Shown here in pieces: positions 1-8,499 of a stretch of DNA of 64,000 bases; the stretch's first letter is position 1, and every line of letters starts with the position of its first letter. Below the pieces are notes generated by a model. The model saw only the letters and a program-made list of their open reading frames with translations, ran no database searches and was not told the origin of the DNA. The translations under genes were made by a program, and so were the position numbers. Location of the stretch: contig DARO01000006.1 in assembly GCA_002504405.1 (NCBI GenBank), forward strand, positions 31,450 to 95,449, given 5' to 3'. This DNA comes from Methanomassiliicoccaceae archaeon UBA71. GTDB lineage: Archaea > Thermoplasmatota > Thermoplasmata > Methanomassiliicoccales > Methanomethylophilaceae.

Positions 1-250
1 AGTTCTCACCGGCGGCGGCGTCCTTCAGGTTCTCGACGGTCTTGGGAACCTTTCCGTCATGGAGGGCCTTGAACCACAGCTTGGCGTGCTCCTTCTCGTT
101 CTCAGCGGTCTCGAGGAAGATGTCCGCGATCTGCTCGTAGCCCTCCTTCTTGGCCTGGGAGGCATAGTAGGTGTATTTGTTCCTGGCCATGGACTCGCCG
201 GCAAAGGCGGTCTGCAGGTTTGCTTCTGTTTTGGATCCTTTGAGTTCCAT
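1..250 (-). CDS. Rubrerythrin, N-terminal part (cut by window edge)
   Basis: Translation from the ATG at 250 begins MELKGSKTEANLQTAFAGES and continues with NKYTYYASQAKKEGYEQIA and ETAENEKEHAK. This is the first half of a rubrerythrin diiron four-helix bundle; E-x-x-A-R and E-x-x-H iron ligands are visible. Rubrerythrins reduce hydrogen peroxide in anaerobes, taking electrons from rubredoxin. The C-terminal part, including any rubredoxin domain, lies outside the window. A rubredoxin-domain protein and a peroxiredoxin nearby fit an oxidative-stress role. Confidence 0.9.
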   Translation of the reverse strand, partial: MELKGSKTEANLQTAFAGESMARNKYTYYASQAKKEGYEQIADIFLETAENEKEHAKLWFKALHDGKVPKTVENLKDAAAGEN

Positions 251-333
251 GTTGAGTCCCTCTTGAACGGGTGAGTTATATACGACCCTAATAAACGTTT
301 CAGGATAACGTCCGAAACTCCATGTCCGTTAAG

Positions 334-960
334 TCAGCGCTTGAACTTGGAGAGCCCTTTCCTCTTGAGATTGCCGTCCTTGTCGAACTTCTCCCTCATG
401 AGACGGGAGTAGTTCTTGTTGACAAGGGGATCGTCAGGCTTCATGCCGCGGAGGATCTCGAGTTCCTTCTTGGCACTGACATAGTCCTTGATGTCGTTCA
501 GCAGGAGCACGGAGTAGTTGAGGTGGTAGTCGTAGCACTGCGGATCCAGCTCGATGGCCTTGAGGTAGTACTTCTGGGCACCCTTGAAGTCCGTGATCTG
601 ATGACGGAGGAACAGGGCGTAAGCGTTGCACAGCGGCGCGGATGGCTCCACCTCCAGCAGGTGCTCGTAGATCTCCTGCGTCCTCTTGTTGTTCTTCTTG
701 TCCTCGGAGAGCACGGTCACCAAGGCCTTCATGGCCTCCGTGTTGTCCGGTTCGAGGTCCAGGACAATCTCGAGCTGCAAGATCCCGTACCTCTTGTCCT
801 TTAGGTTGTGGACGCCAATGTCCGCGAGAAGGATCCTCGGCTTCGTGTTGTGGGGGTCCGTGGCGAGATACGCCTCGAGTGTGTCCACAGCACCGTCCGG
901 ATTGCCGCTGTCGGCCTGCCTCCTTGCCTTGCTCATTGCCTCGTACGCTGGATCGCTCAT
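334..960 (-). CDS. TPR-repeat protein
   Basis: About 208 residues made of tetratricopeptide-type helical pairs, for example around AQKYYLKAIELDPQ and QLEIVLDLEPDN, with a basic tail ending KGLSKFKR. TPRs are protein-protein scaffolds; no partner can be read from the sequence. An upstream in-frame ATG at 1029 exists, but a TATA-like sequence at 981-989 lies 25 nt before the ATG at 960. I therefore prefer the shorter start and a leaderless transcript. No enzymatic domain is visible. Confidence 0.75.
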   Translation of the reverse strand: MSDPAYEAMSKARRQADSGNPDGAVDTLEAYLATDPHNTKPRILLADIGVHNLKDKRYGILQLEIVLDLEPDNTEAMKALVTVLSEDKKNNKRTQEIYEHLLEVEPSAPLCNAYALFLRHQITDFKGAQKYYLKAIELDPQCYDYHLNYSVLLLNDIKDYVSAKKELEILRGMKPDDPLVNKNYSRLMREKFDKDGNLKRKGLSKFKR

Positions 961-980
961 GGCAGGCCTAACGACTTCGT

Positions 981-989
981 GTATTAAGC
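981..989 (-). promoter_or_regulatory. TATA-like box for the TPR gene
   Basis: On the minus strand this reads GCTTAATAC, centred about 25 nt before the ATG at 960, which fits a leaderless archaeal promoter. Confidence 0.35.
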
Positions 990-1068
990 AGATGACGTCG
1001 GCATCTTCCATGAACAACCAAGAGTGCATCGAGGAACCTGTTTTGTAGGTGTACGCTATTTCATATGC

Positions 1069-1452
1069 ATGGAAGCCAAGACTGCGGCAATATCGTTCGT
1101 AGGCGGATTGGTGATGACCTTGGTTCTGGTCGTCCTGGTTCCCGTGTTCATCGACACATACGCCTCCAAATGGATATCTGACGTGGTCGGAGACAACCAG
1201 TTCCTGTTTCTATCCTCGGACATCATCATAACTCTGCTGGTTTGGCTGGTGATCATAGCGTTCATGGTGGTACTCGGCGCCGGAGGCATCCTGAAGAAGT
1301 TCGGGATTTTCGGGATCGTCGGACTGATCGTGGCCTACTGGCTGCTCGGCGACGTGACCGATGCGATCGTGCCTCTTGTGACCCTTGCGATAATCCTGGT
1401 GATTCTCAAGACCATCCAGATCAAGAAGTCCAAGAATAATACGGAGAAATGA
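1069..1452 (+). CDS. Small membrane protein with about four helices
   Basis: A 127-residue hydrophobic protein. Four transmembrane segments are visible: the N-terminus (about 5-27), IIITLLVWLVIIAFMVVLGA, FGIFGIVGLIVAYWLLG, and IVPLVTLAIILVILK. The end is lysine-rich. The start at 1069 (MEAKTAAISF) is chosen because upstream codons do not look like protein. I do not recognise a family. It runs convergently towards the membrane-protein gene at 1546-2685. Confidence 0.6.
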   Translation: MEAKTAAISFVGGLVMTLVLVVLVPVFIDTYASKWISDVVGDNQFLFLSSDIIITLLVWLVIIAFMVVLGAGGILKKFGIFGIVGLIVAYWLLGDVTDAIVPLVTLAIILVILKTIQIKKSKNNTEK

Positions 1453-1545
1453 CGGAATCAAACCATCAGTTTTAAATATAATGAGTAAATCGGCATTTTA
1501 GGCAGGGTCTCGTTCAAGTCAGTTTTCCTCCTAAAAAACCGGGAT

Positions 1546-2685
1546 TTACCTTCCCTGCCGCTTTTTCTTCTCGAACCTTTCGCAGATTGTCTGGACAGCG
1601 CCCTTCTCGAAGTTGTTCGCATATAGGATGCCGTACATTGCTGATGTCACCGCCAGCGGGATAAGGAAAGTCACATAGTTCCTGATGATGTCCCAAACAC
1701 TGGTACCCAGATACACCGACAGGAGGAACATCATCATGAAGGCACCCATGGTCGCGAAAGTGGTGAACAGCCTCCTCTTCGCACCTGTCCACAGGTAGTA
1801 GTCCCTGGGAGCGTCGGAGGTCACCTTTGCACCTAGATGCCTGAAGATCTGCCAAGGCAGAATCAGTGCCGGAGTGAACATCGACAGCATCAGCATTATG
1901 GCTATCATGGTGTGCCAGTCCATCACTGCCCAGAAGTACGGGTTGAGGAACAGGTACGAGGATATCATCAGCCCCAGGATGAAGAGGTAGAGCGAGACGC
2001 TGAGGCATCCGTAAAAATCGAACAGATGGCGGCTGTTCGGCGGCTCCAGGACCACCTCGTGAACATCTATTATGTCCGGGATCATGAAGAATTTCTCGGA
2101 CTTCCCCCTCTTCCCCTCGTCTGCATGCCTCTGAAGATTGCTGAAGGTCGTCGGCATGTAGATGCGGAGGTAGGAGGACACAACGGTCAGAACCCCTATC
2201 GATGTGAAGTAAAGGATCGCCAGGGTCCCCAGGAACCCGATGATGTCCTCCGAGATCCCCTCGACGGGTATGCCCACGAAGCCGATCATGTCGACGATCG
2301 CCTCGGCGAAATAGACATGGCCGGTGAAGAGCCCTGCGAACCATAGGAGGATGCTGAGCACCACTGCCTCGGCGAAGACTGCCCAGTTGCTGAATATCCC
2401 CTTCTCCATGGTGATCATGCATGGGACACCAAGCAAGGCGAAGCATGAGACGAATACCAGACAGAGGACTTCCAGGATCTTTGAGATCGAGTAGTCCCCC
2501 AGGAAGACTATCCCCGCGATCCACACCAGAAGGCACATAGCCAGGAAGTACGGGAATGAACGGACGACCCTCTCATCCTTGTTGATGACCTTTATGGCGT
2601 CCCTCCTCGGACCCAGCCTCCCGACGAAAGAGTCTATGTTGTCATTGACAGACTCCAACAATCTGAAAGGCTTTTCCCAGACCAT
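1546..2685 (-). CDS. Polytopic membrane protein of unknown function
   Basis: About 379 residues with roughly eight hydrophobic segments, e.g. SFPYFLAMCLLVWIAGIVFL, IIGFLGTLAILYFTSIGVL and LYLFILGLMISSYLFL, and a basic C-terminus EKKKRQGR. A central charged stretch (about 195-225) probably forms a cytoplasmic loop. The start at MVWEKPFRLL follows a TATA-like GGTTTTATTA by about 27 nt and a GAGGT sequence. The promoter is back-to-back with that of HMG-CoA reductase. The overall shape is Yip1-like, but I cannot assign it to a family. Confidence 0.65.
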   Translation of the reverse strand: MVWEKPFRLLESVNDNIDSFVGRLGPRRDAIKVINKDERVVRSFPYFLAMCLLVWIAGIVFLGDYSISKILEVLCLVFVSCFALLGVPCMITMEKGIFSNWAVFAEAVVLSILLWFAGLFTGHVYFAEAIVDMIGFVGIPVEGISEDIIGFLGTLAILYFTSIGVLTVVSSYLRIYMPTTFSNLQRHADEGKRGKSEKFFMIPDIIDVHEVVLEPPNSRHLFDFYGCLSVSLYLFILGLMISSYLFLNPYFWAVMDWHTMIAIMLMLSMFTPALILPWQIFRHLGAKVTSDAPRDYYLWTGAKRRLFTTFATMGAFMMMFLLSVYLGTSVWDIIRNYVTFLIPLAVTSAMYGILYANNFEKGAVQTICERFEKKKRQGR

Positions 2686-2707
2686 GAACCTCAAAAAGGT
2701 GCCAGGG

Positions 2708-2716
2708 TAATAAAAC
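2708..2716 (-). promoter_or_regulatory. TATA-like box for the membrane-protein gene
   Basis: Reads GGTTTTATT on the minus strand, about 27 nt before the chosen start at 2685. Confidence 0.4.
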
Positions 2717-2736
2717 CTAGTGTCCCGGGTGCACAA

Positions 2737-2742
2737 TTATAT
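2737..2742 (+). promoter_or_regulatory. TATA box for HMG-CoA reductase
   Basis: TTATAT lies 26-27 nt before the ATG at 2766. That spacing argues for a leaderless start at 2766, not at the upstream ATG at 2745, which would sit directly on the TATA box. Confidence 0.45.
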
Positions 2743-2765
2743 GGATGCAACCCATGCCCGGAACC

Positions 2766-3920
2766 ATGGGCGAGCAGAAAGGGCTCAAGAACCGCGGCTA
2801 CAGCGCCGCCGACATGGAGGAACGCCGCGCAGCGGCCGAGGAGTTCACAGGTGCCAGCCTGGACACCATAGCCAAATGCGGCCTGGATCCTGAGACGGCT
2901 TCCAAGAACATAGAGAACATGATAGGCACAGTTCAGATACCTCTTGGATACGCGGGACCCGTAAGGATCTCCGGGGGAGAGGCGAACGGGGAGTTCCTTG
3001 TTCCGCTGGCGACCACCGAGGGAGCGCTCGTCGCATCGATATCTCGGGGGATGTCGGTCATGAACGACGGAGGCGGGGTTAGGGCCAGGGTCCTGTCTGA
3101 TGCTATGACTAGAGCACCCGTCCTCAGAGTCGATGGCATCGACCATGCCTGCAGGGTGATGGAGTGGATCGACTCCAACATGGACGCCATCGAGGCCGCC
3201 GTGGCGGAGACCACCAGCCACGGCAAGCTGATAAGGATAGACAAGTACCCAGCAGGCAGGAGCCTCTACCTCAGGTGCGCTTACAGCACCGGCGACGCCA
3301 TGGGGATGAATATGGCCACCATAGCCACGGAGGCCGTTTGCCGCCTGATTGAGAAGGAGACGGGGGCCGTCATGGTATCGGTATCCGGAAACATGTGCTC
3401 AGACAAGAAACCCGCCGCGATCAACATGATCAACGGTCGCGGGAAGACCGTGGTGGCTGAGGCCACTATCCCGAAGGAAGTCGTCGAGAAGAGACTCCAT
3501 GCCACATCGGCCGCGATAGCGGAGACCAACTACAGGAAGAACCTCCTGGGCAGCAGCCTCGCCGGAACCCTGGGGGCGAACGCCCATGCTGCCAACATGG
3601 TCGCCGCGCTCTTCATAGCTACTGGGCAGGACCCTGCACAGGTCGTCGGCGGAAGCATGGCCGTCACCACGTGCGAGGACGTCGACGGGGACCTCTACAT
3701 ATCCGTAAGGATGCCCACGGTCGAGGTGGGGACCGTCGGAGGAGGGACCAGGTTGCCCTGCCAGAGGGAGGCCCTCCAGATGATCGGTTGCCTCGGCGAG
3801 GGGAAGGCGAGGAAGCTGGCGGAGATCGTCGCCGCCACCGTCCTCGCGGGCGAATTGTCGACGCTCGCCGCCCAGGCGGCAGGCCAGCTCGGTGCCGCCC
3901 ACGCCGCGCTCGGAAGATGA
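2766..3920 (+). CDS. hmgA: 3-hydroxy-3-methylglutaryl-CoA reductase
   Basis: Catalyses NADPH-dependent reduction of HMG-CoA to mevalonate, the committed step to archaeal isoprenoid lipids. Recognisable motifs in order: ENMIGTVQIPLGYAGPV (substrate loop), PLATTEGALVAS (catalytic Glu), MNDGGGVRARV, DKKPAAIN (catalytic Lys) and GTVGGGTRLPCQREALQ. A length near 384 residues without a membrane anchor fits soluble archaeal enzymes. An ATG at 2745 would add seven residues. Transcription appears monocistronic, ending in a hairpin shared with the convergent ferredoxin gene. Confidence 0.97.
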   Translation: MGEQKGLKNRGYSAADMEERRAAAEEFTGASLDTIAKCGLDPETASKNIENMIGTVQIPLGYAGPVRISGGEANGEFLVPLATTEGALVASISRGMSVMNDGGGVRARVLSDAMTRAPVLRVDGIDHACRVMEWIDSNMDAIEAAVAETTSHGKLIRIDKYPAGRSLYLRCAYSTGDAMGMNMATIATEAVCRLIEKETGAVMVSVSGNMCSDKKPAAINMINGRGKTVVAEATIPKEVVEKRLHATSAAIAETNYRKNLLGSSLAGTLGANAHAANMVAALFIATGQDPAQVVGGSMAVTTCEDVDGDLYISVRMPTVEVGTVGGGTRLPCQREALQMIGCLGEGKARKLAEIVAATVLAGELSTLAAQAAGQLGAAHAALGR

Positions 3921-3927
3921 TGCCATT

Positions 3928-3959
3928 GCCCCGGTCCCGCCTGTGTGGCGGTCCGGGGC
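3928..3959. terminator. Hairpin between convergent genes
   Basis: Arms GCCCCGG and CCGGGGC flank an 18-nt loop in the gap between the HMG-CoA reductase and ferredoxin stops. It could stop transcription from both sides. Confidence 0.4.
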
Positions 3960-3965
3960 GACACC

Positions 3966-4463
3966 TCATTCTGTGAAACGAAGTAGGCCCAGCAGCTCCC
4001 TAGCGGCTTCGACCGGGAAACCGTCCGGGGGATTGGCTATGAGGGACTCCAGCAACCTCCTGACCTCTCCGCTCTGCGGGAGCATGTAGCCGGTCTCCCT
4101 TACCAGGTCCTCGCCCATGAGGCGGTTTGACCTGCGAACCGCCTTCATCAGCAGAAACAGTGCGGGATCGTCGGATGTGGACATGGCATCCTCGGCTATC
4201 GCCTCCTGCAGAGCCTTGCTGTGGGATATCGCCCTTACGGCAGCCACACATTGGTCGTCCTTGGGCTGCTGGGGCGGGTAGGTGTACGGTATCAGCGAGA
4301 TGGCCCCGTTGGGGCACGACCTGACGCAGTCCCCGCAACCGATGCACTTGTCGAAATCTATCTGTCCCGTCTCGGTGTCCGTGGCACCGGTAGGGCACAC
4401 GTAGAGGCACATGCAGTCCTTGGTGCAGTTCCTCAGGTTCCTGGAGGCGTACATCCTCACCAT
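3966..4463 (-). CDS. Ferredoxin-like protein with two 4Fe-4S motifs
   Basis: About 165 residues: an N-terminal ferredoxin domain and a helical C-terminal tail of about 100 residues. The second motif CIGCGDCVRSCP is canonical; the first, CTKDCMCLYVCP, has the spacing C-x3-C-x-C-x3-CP in place of C-x2-C-x2-C-x3-CP. It probably carries electrons in the cytoplasm. Its ATG overlaps the stop of the upstream rubredoxin-domain gene (TGATG), so the two are almost surely cotranscribed. Partner enzymes are not evident. Confidence 0.8.
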   Translation of the reverse strand: MVRMYASRNLRNCTKDCMCLYVCPTGATDTETGQIDFDKCIGCGDCVRSCPNGAISLIPYTYPPQQPKDDQCVAAVRAISHSKALQEAIAEDAMSTSDDPALFLLMKAVRRSNRLMGEDLVRETGYMLPQSGEVRRLLESLIANPPDGFPVEAARELLGLLRFTE

Positions 4464-5110
4464 CAGGCGACACCCCCTGCTCTGAGTATCATGAATCCAG
4501 GAACCTTGCAGACGGGGCAAACCGCCGGCGGGTTGTCCCCTATGTATATGAACCCGCAGATGTCGCAGACGTACACGCTCGTGTGCTGGAGGAAGGACGG
4601 GTCGTCCCTGTAGCGGGTGAGGATGCTGTCCATGATCATCGTGACCTTCTCGCTCCATGTCAATACCCTGAGGGATCCCCTGTCTCCGGCTGATGAGACG
4701 ACATCCTTGGCCGCCGGATACGCCTCCAGATCCTTCCCAATCAGTTCCAGGAGGGATGCGACCCCGTCGTGGTCTGGCACCACGCGGTTGGACCAGAAGT
4801 AGTCCGAGATCTGCTTGAATAGCTCGGATTCGCGGGATAGCTGCTGCTTCTCGCATCCGCGCGCGAGATTCGAGCAGAGGGCGCTGAGCTCCGCGGCGCT
4901 GAGCTCGCGGAGGTCCCCCTCCTCGACAGACGGTGCCTCCTGGACCTCGGGCGCCCTGACAGGGGCCGGCTCTTCATCCTCCATGGGCTCGAAGCCCTCC
5001 TTCCCCTCCCCGCACACGGGGCAGCGCCAGTCCTCTGGGAGGTCCTCGAACCTGACCCCCTCCTTATCCTCATCATAGATGTAGCCGCAGACACTGCATC
5101 TGTACTTCAT
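4463..5110 (-). CDS. Rubredoxin protein with a second C-terminal rubredoxin-like ribbon
   Basis: About 215 residues. The N-terminus is a rubredoxin (YRCSVCGYIYDEDKEG ... LPEDWRCPVCG). A proline/glutamate-rich linker and a helical middle region follow. The C-terminus carries a second four-Cys ribbon (YVCDICGFIYIGDNPP ... CPVCKVPGF) like the tail of rubrerythrin. Such proteins shuttle single electrons to peroxide or oxygen reductases. The start at MKYRCSVC is preferred over an upstream ATG at 5137 because rubredoxin folds begin there. It is translationally coupled to the downstream ferredoxin gene. Confidence 0.82.
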   Translation of the reverse strand: MKYRCSVCGYIYDEDKEGVRFEDLPEDWRCPVCGEGKEGFEPMEDEEPAPVRAPEVQEAPSVEEGDLRELSAAELSALCSNLARGCEKQQLSRESELFKQISDYFWSNRVVPDHDGVASLLELIGKDLEAYPAAKDVVSSAGDRGSLRVLTWSEKVTMIMDSILTRYRDDPSFLQHTSVYVCDICGFIYIGDNPPAVCPVCKVPGFMILRAGGVA

Positions 5111-5209
5111 GAAGCACCAACCGTCTCCTTGATTCATATAGAGAACAGTTCCCGATTGCTTTGCTAAGCCCCGTTACATAACCGCTCCGACACAATGCAC
5201 GCGCGCACG

Positions 5210-5217
5210 TTAAATAT
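5210..5217 (+). promoter_or_regulatory. TATA box for pheT
   Basis: TTAAATAT is centred 26 nt before the pheT ATG, the spacing expected of a leaderless archaeal transcript. Confidence 0.5.
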
Positions 5218-5238
5218 GGCATCCCCGATTGACGCCTC

Positions 5239-6897
5239 ATGCCTGTTATCAACTTCAAGTACAGCGACCTGTGCACCATGCTTGGGGAGGACGTCCCCCA
5301 GGAGACGCTGATCCAGAGGATACCCATGATCGGCGCCGATATGCACGAGACGGAGGGGGACTGCGACGACATGTCGGTCGAGTTCTTCCCCGACCGCCCC
5401 GACCTCTACAGCGTGGAGGGGCTAGCCAGGGCGCTGCGCGCCTTCCTCGACATCGAGCCTGGGATGAGGCGCTACGACGTTGGTGACTCCGGCATAGAGG
5501 TGACCGTAGACCCCAGTGTCAAATCCGTGAGGCCCTACTTCCTCTGCGGAGTCGTCAGGGATGTCGAGATCTCCGACGAGTTCCTCAGATCCATCATGGA
5601 GATGCAGGAGAAGCTCCATATCACCATAGGCAGGAAGAGGAGCAAGCTGGCGATCGGGATTCACGACCTCAACAAGGTGGAGCCTCCGTTCATTTACAGG
5701 CTGGCGGAGCCCCACTCGGTTAGGTTCGTGCCCCTCGCGATGGATCGCGAGATGGACCTTGCCGAGATCCTCAGGGAGAACGAGAAGGGCAGAGACTACG
5801 CCCACCTCCTCGACGGATTGGACGAGTACCCGGTGATCCTGGACAGGAATGGGGACGTTCTCTCGTTCCCCCCTATCATCAACGGGGTGCTGACGACGGT
5901 CACAACCGGCAGGCACGACCTTTTCATAGACGTCACGGGAAACGACAGGAAGGCGGTCAAGGGAGCGCTGGACATCGTCGCTACCGCGCTGGCGGAGCGT
6001 GGCGGGAGGATTGAGACCGTCATCATGCACGACGGCGATGAGACCTTCCTCTCGCCCGACCTTACGCCCTCCCGCAGGACCATATCCGCGGAAGAGTGCG
6101 ACAGGTTCCTCGGGATCCACCTGGGTCCTGAGGGGGTGTCCGAGTGCCTCCGCAGGATGGGCATGGACACCGAATGCGACGGGGATGCTGTCACCGCGAT
6201 CATCCCTCCCGTGAGGCTGGACATCATGCATGACGTGGACGTTTTCGAGGATGTGGCCACAGGGTACGGGTTCGACAGGTTCGGAGGCCCCTACACCCTC
6301 GAGCAGACTACCGGCGGCCTGTCGCCCCTCACTACGTTCTCCGAAGACATCAGGGACGTCATGGTCGGGCTCGGATTCACAGAGGTCACCACGCTGACCC
6401 TGAGCAACGAGAGGGAGGAGTTCGAGATCTCGGGCCTTCCCAGGCTGGATGTCGTGAAGGTCCTGAACCCCATCACCGAGGACCACACCTGCCTGAGGCC
6501 GTACCTTATGCCCAGCCTCGTCAGGATACTGAGGCACAACAAGCACCGCGACCTCCCCCAGAGGATATTCGAGATCGGGTTCGTGGTAAGGGACGAGCTG
6601 ACGAAGCCTCGTCTCTGCGCAATGTCCACCGCCTCGAAGACTTCGTTCACGGAGATCAAATCCCTGACCGAGTCCGTACTGAGGGAGATGGGCATCGAGT
6701 ACCAGCTGGAGCCATGCAACCTGCCCACTTTCGTCCCCGGCAGGGGCGCCACCGTCAAGTGGAACGGGAAGGACATCGGCATGTTCGGCGAGATGGCCCC
6801 GTCCGTGGTCGTAGGATACGAGATCACTCATCCGATCATCTTCATGGAGATCGACCTGGAGCCCATCGTGGCAGAGAAGAGGGGGACCCTGTTCTGA
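5239..6897 (+). CDS. pheT: Phenylalanyl-tRNA synthetase beta subunit
   Basis: Archaeal/eukaryal-type PheRS beta chain of 552 residues, which with PheS forms the tetramer that charges tRNA-Phe. Visible: an N-terminal B1-like domain beginning MPVINFKYSDLC, the editing B3/B4 region (about 80-250), a B5 domain (SAEECDRFLGI ... DVDVFEDVATGYGFDRF), and a catalytic-like module (TEVTTLTLSNEREEFE, VLNPITEDHTCLRPYLMPSL). Length matches archaeal PheT, shorter than the roughly 800-residue bacterial form. A peroxiredoxin gene follows after 9 nt. pheS is not in this window. Confidence 0.95.
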   Translation: MPVINFKYSDLCTMLGEDVPQETLIQRIPMIGADMHETEGDCDDMSVEFFPDRPDLYSVEGLARALRAFLDIEPGMRRYDVGDSGIEVTVDPSVKSVRPYFLCGVVRDVEISDEFLRSIMEMQEKLHITIGRKRSKLAIGIHDLNKVEPPFIYRLAEPHSVRFVPLAMDREMDLAEILRENEKGRDYAHLLDGLDEYPVILDRNGDVLSFPPIINGVLTTVTTGRHDLFIDVTGNDRKAVKGALDIVATALAERGGRIETVIMHDGDETFLSPDLTPSRRTISAEECDRFLGIHLGPEGVSECLRRMGMDTECDGDAVTAIIPPVRLDIMHDVDVFEDVATGYGFDRFGGPYTLEQTTGGLSPLTTFSEDIRDVMVGLGFTEVTTLTLSNEREEFEISGLPRLDVVKVLNPITEDHTCLRPYLMPSLVRILRHNKHRDLPQRIFEIGFVVRDELTKPRLCAMSTASKTSFTEIKSLTESVLREMGIEYQLEPCNLPTFVPGRGATVKWNGKDIGMFGEMAPSVVVGYEITHPIIFMEIDLEPIVAEKRGTLF

Positions 6898-6906
6898 GGT
6901 GATGTC

Positions 6907-7377
6907 ATGGAGATTGGCGACAGGTTCCCCGACTTCGTACTAAAGGATGAGAACGGCGAGTCTTTCGACAGCAGGATGCTGGAGGGCATAAGGTACGTCA
7001 TCTACTTCTACCCGAAGGACAACACCCCGGGATGCACTAAGGAGGCTGTGGAGTTCACGTCCCTCGTGCCTAAGCTGATGATGCGCAACATCCCCGTCAT
7101 CGGGGTCAGCAAGGACTCGCCCGAATCCCACAGGAAGTTCATGGAGAAGCAGCAGCTCAAGGTCAAGCTACTCAGCGACCCCGACCATGAGCTCATGGAG
7201 AAGGTCGGAGCCTGGGGGACGAAGGTTTCCTACGGGAAGGAGACCGTCGGCACCATCAGATCCACCTTCATCGTCGGCAAAGACGGGAGGGTGGAGGCCG
7301 CCTGGCGCAACGTGAAGGTCGCAGGCCATGCGGAGAAGGTTGCTGACTGCGCCATCTCCTGCTCCACCAAGGTCTGA
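6907..7377 (+). CDS. bcp: Peroxiredoxin (Bcp/PrxQ family)
   Basis: A 156-residue thiol peroxidase that reduces peroxides. The active-site segment FYPKDNTPGCTKEAVEF holds the peroxidatic Cys within the conserved P-x3-T/S-x2-C pattern. The C-terminal part has a thioredoxin-fold strand FIVGKDGRVEAAWRNVKV. The Cys found five residues downstream in many PrxQ proteins is absent here, so a 1-Cys mechanism or another resolving thiol is likely. It sits 9 nt after pheT and is probably cotranscribed. Confidence 0.9.
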   Translation: MEIGDRFPDFVLKDENGESFDSRMLEGIRYVIYFYPKDNTPGCTKEAVEFTSLVPKLMMRNIPVIGVSKDSPESHRKFMEKQQLKVKLLSDPDHELMEKVGAWGTKVSYGKETVGTIRSTFIVGKDGRVEAAWRNVKVAGHAEKVADCAISCSTKV

Positions 7378-7425
7378 GCCTACATCAGAAATATTCGGAA
7401 CGCCGATTTCATGATCGGCGATCCG

Positions 7426-8475
7426 ATGACCGTTAGATACGATTCGAAGGAGCGCTGTCTTGCCGTCTTCCGCGGCGAGATGCCCGACAGGGCACCCGTA
7501 TGCGATTTCGGTAACAGCGCGATGCTGGGATACACCGGCCACACACTTGCAGAATGCAGGGATGACCTGGACCTTGTCCGGAGGATGATGCCGGAATGGG
7601 TCGAGGCTACCGGGGCGGACCTGTTCTTCGGTCCGATCGAGACCAAGGGCATCTTCATGGACCTGCCGGGTCTTCGCATTAAGCTGCCTGAGAACGACCA
7701 GGGCTCCCTCGCATCCCCGTACTACAGGACGGTGGACGACGTTTCCGCCAAGCCCCTGTACGATCCGTTCGATGCCTCGGCATCCCCCAAGTTCCACAAG
7801 CATGTCGTCGAACCCCTGAAGGCGATCTCCGAAGCATGCCCGGATGTCATGACCCCGGCATGGTGCGAGGGGGTTCTGACCACCTCGGGATTCCTTTGCG
7901 GCGTGGAGGATCTGCTCATGATGATGCTCATGCAACCAGATGATGCCAAGAGGGTCATTGCAGCAGGAGCGGACTTCTCCAGGGACATCGTCTCCGCAGA
8001 GCTGGAGGCGTTCGACGCGGACTACGTGGTCTACACCGACCCCGTGTCCTCCGCCAGTATGATCGACGACGGCATGTTCAGGGAATTCAACCTCGATCTC
8101 CTGAGCCGGAACATCAACCACTGGAAGAAGGAGTATGGGACACCGACTATGCTGCACATATGCGGGAACACGGAGCCCATGCTGGACGACTTCGTAAAGA
8201 CCGGCGCTGCGGCGATGAGCCTCGACCACGCCGTGGACCTGGCACTGGCCAAGGAGAAGTTCAGCGGGAGGATGGCAGTCATGGGGAACATCGACCCCGT
8301 ATCCGTCATCCGCAAGGGCAACGCCGATGATGTCAGAGAGCATGCTCAGAGGTGCTTCGACGCCGCCGGCGAGGGCGGAGGATTCATATTCGGGGCTGGA
8401 TGCGCAGTTCCCAACGGCACCCCGATAGAGAACATCCGTGCTATGTCGGAGGTCTCGAAGGCCAACCCCTATTGA
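7426..8475 (+). CDS. Methylcobamide:CoM methyltransferase (MtaA/MtbA family)
   Basis: About 349 residues of the uroporphyrinogen-decarboxylase fold used by MtaA/MtbA, which move the methyl group from a methylated corrinoid protein to coenzyme M to give methyl-CoM for methanogenesis. The zinc-site pattern is present: HICGN (His-x-Cys) and a late Cys in FGAGCAVPNGTP. The N-terminal RAPVCDFGN is also typical. The start at MTVRYDSK is preferred because a TATA-like AAATATT at 7389-7395 gives a short leader; an ATG at 7411 adds five residues. Substrate class (methanol or methylamine) cannot be told from sequence. A more distant UroD-like corrinoid methyltransferase is possible. Confidence 0.82.
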   Translation: MTVRYDSKERCLAVFRGEMPDRAPVCDFGNSAMLGYTGHTLAECRDDLDLVRRMMPEWVEATGADLFFGPIETKGIFMDLPGLRIKLPENDQGSLASPYYRTVDDVSAKPLYDPFDASASPKFHKHVVEPLKAISEACPDVMTPAWCEGVLTTSGFLCGVEDLLMMMLMQPDDAKRVIAAGADFSRDIVSAELEAFDADYVVYTDPVSSASMIDDGMFREFNLDLLSRNINHWKKEYGTPTMLHICGNTEPMLDDFVKTGAAAMSLDHAVDLALAKEKFSGRMAVMGNIDPVSVIRKGNADDVREHAQRCFDAAGEGGGFIFGAGCAVPNGTPIENIRAMSEVSKANPY

Positions 8476-8479
8476 CAAA

Positions 8480-8497
8480 CAGGGCCTGATGGCCCTG
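8480..8497. terminator. Bidirectional hairpin terminator
   Basis: CAGGGCC-TGAT-GGCCCTG, a perfect 7-bp stem, lies between the convergent stops of the CoM methyltransferase and etfA. Confidence 0.55.
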
Positions 8498-8499
8498 CT

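Noticed and set aside
5422..6831. 469-codon minus-strand open frame opposite pheT
   Set aside because: It is an antisense shadow of a well-conserved GC-rich gene; the translation has no family features.
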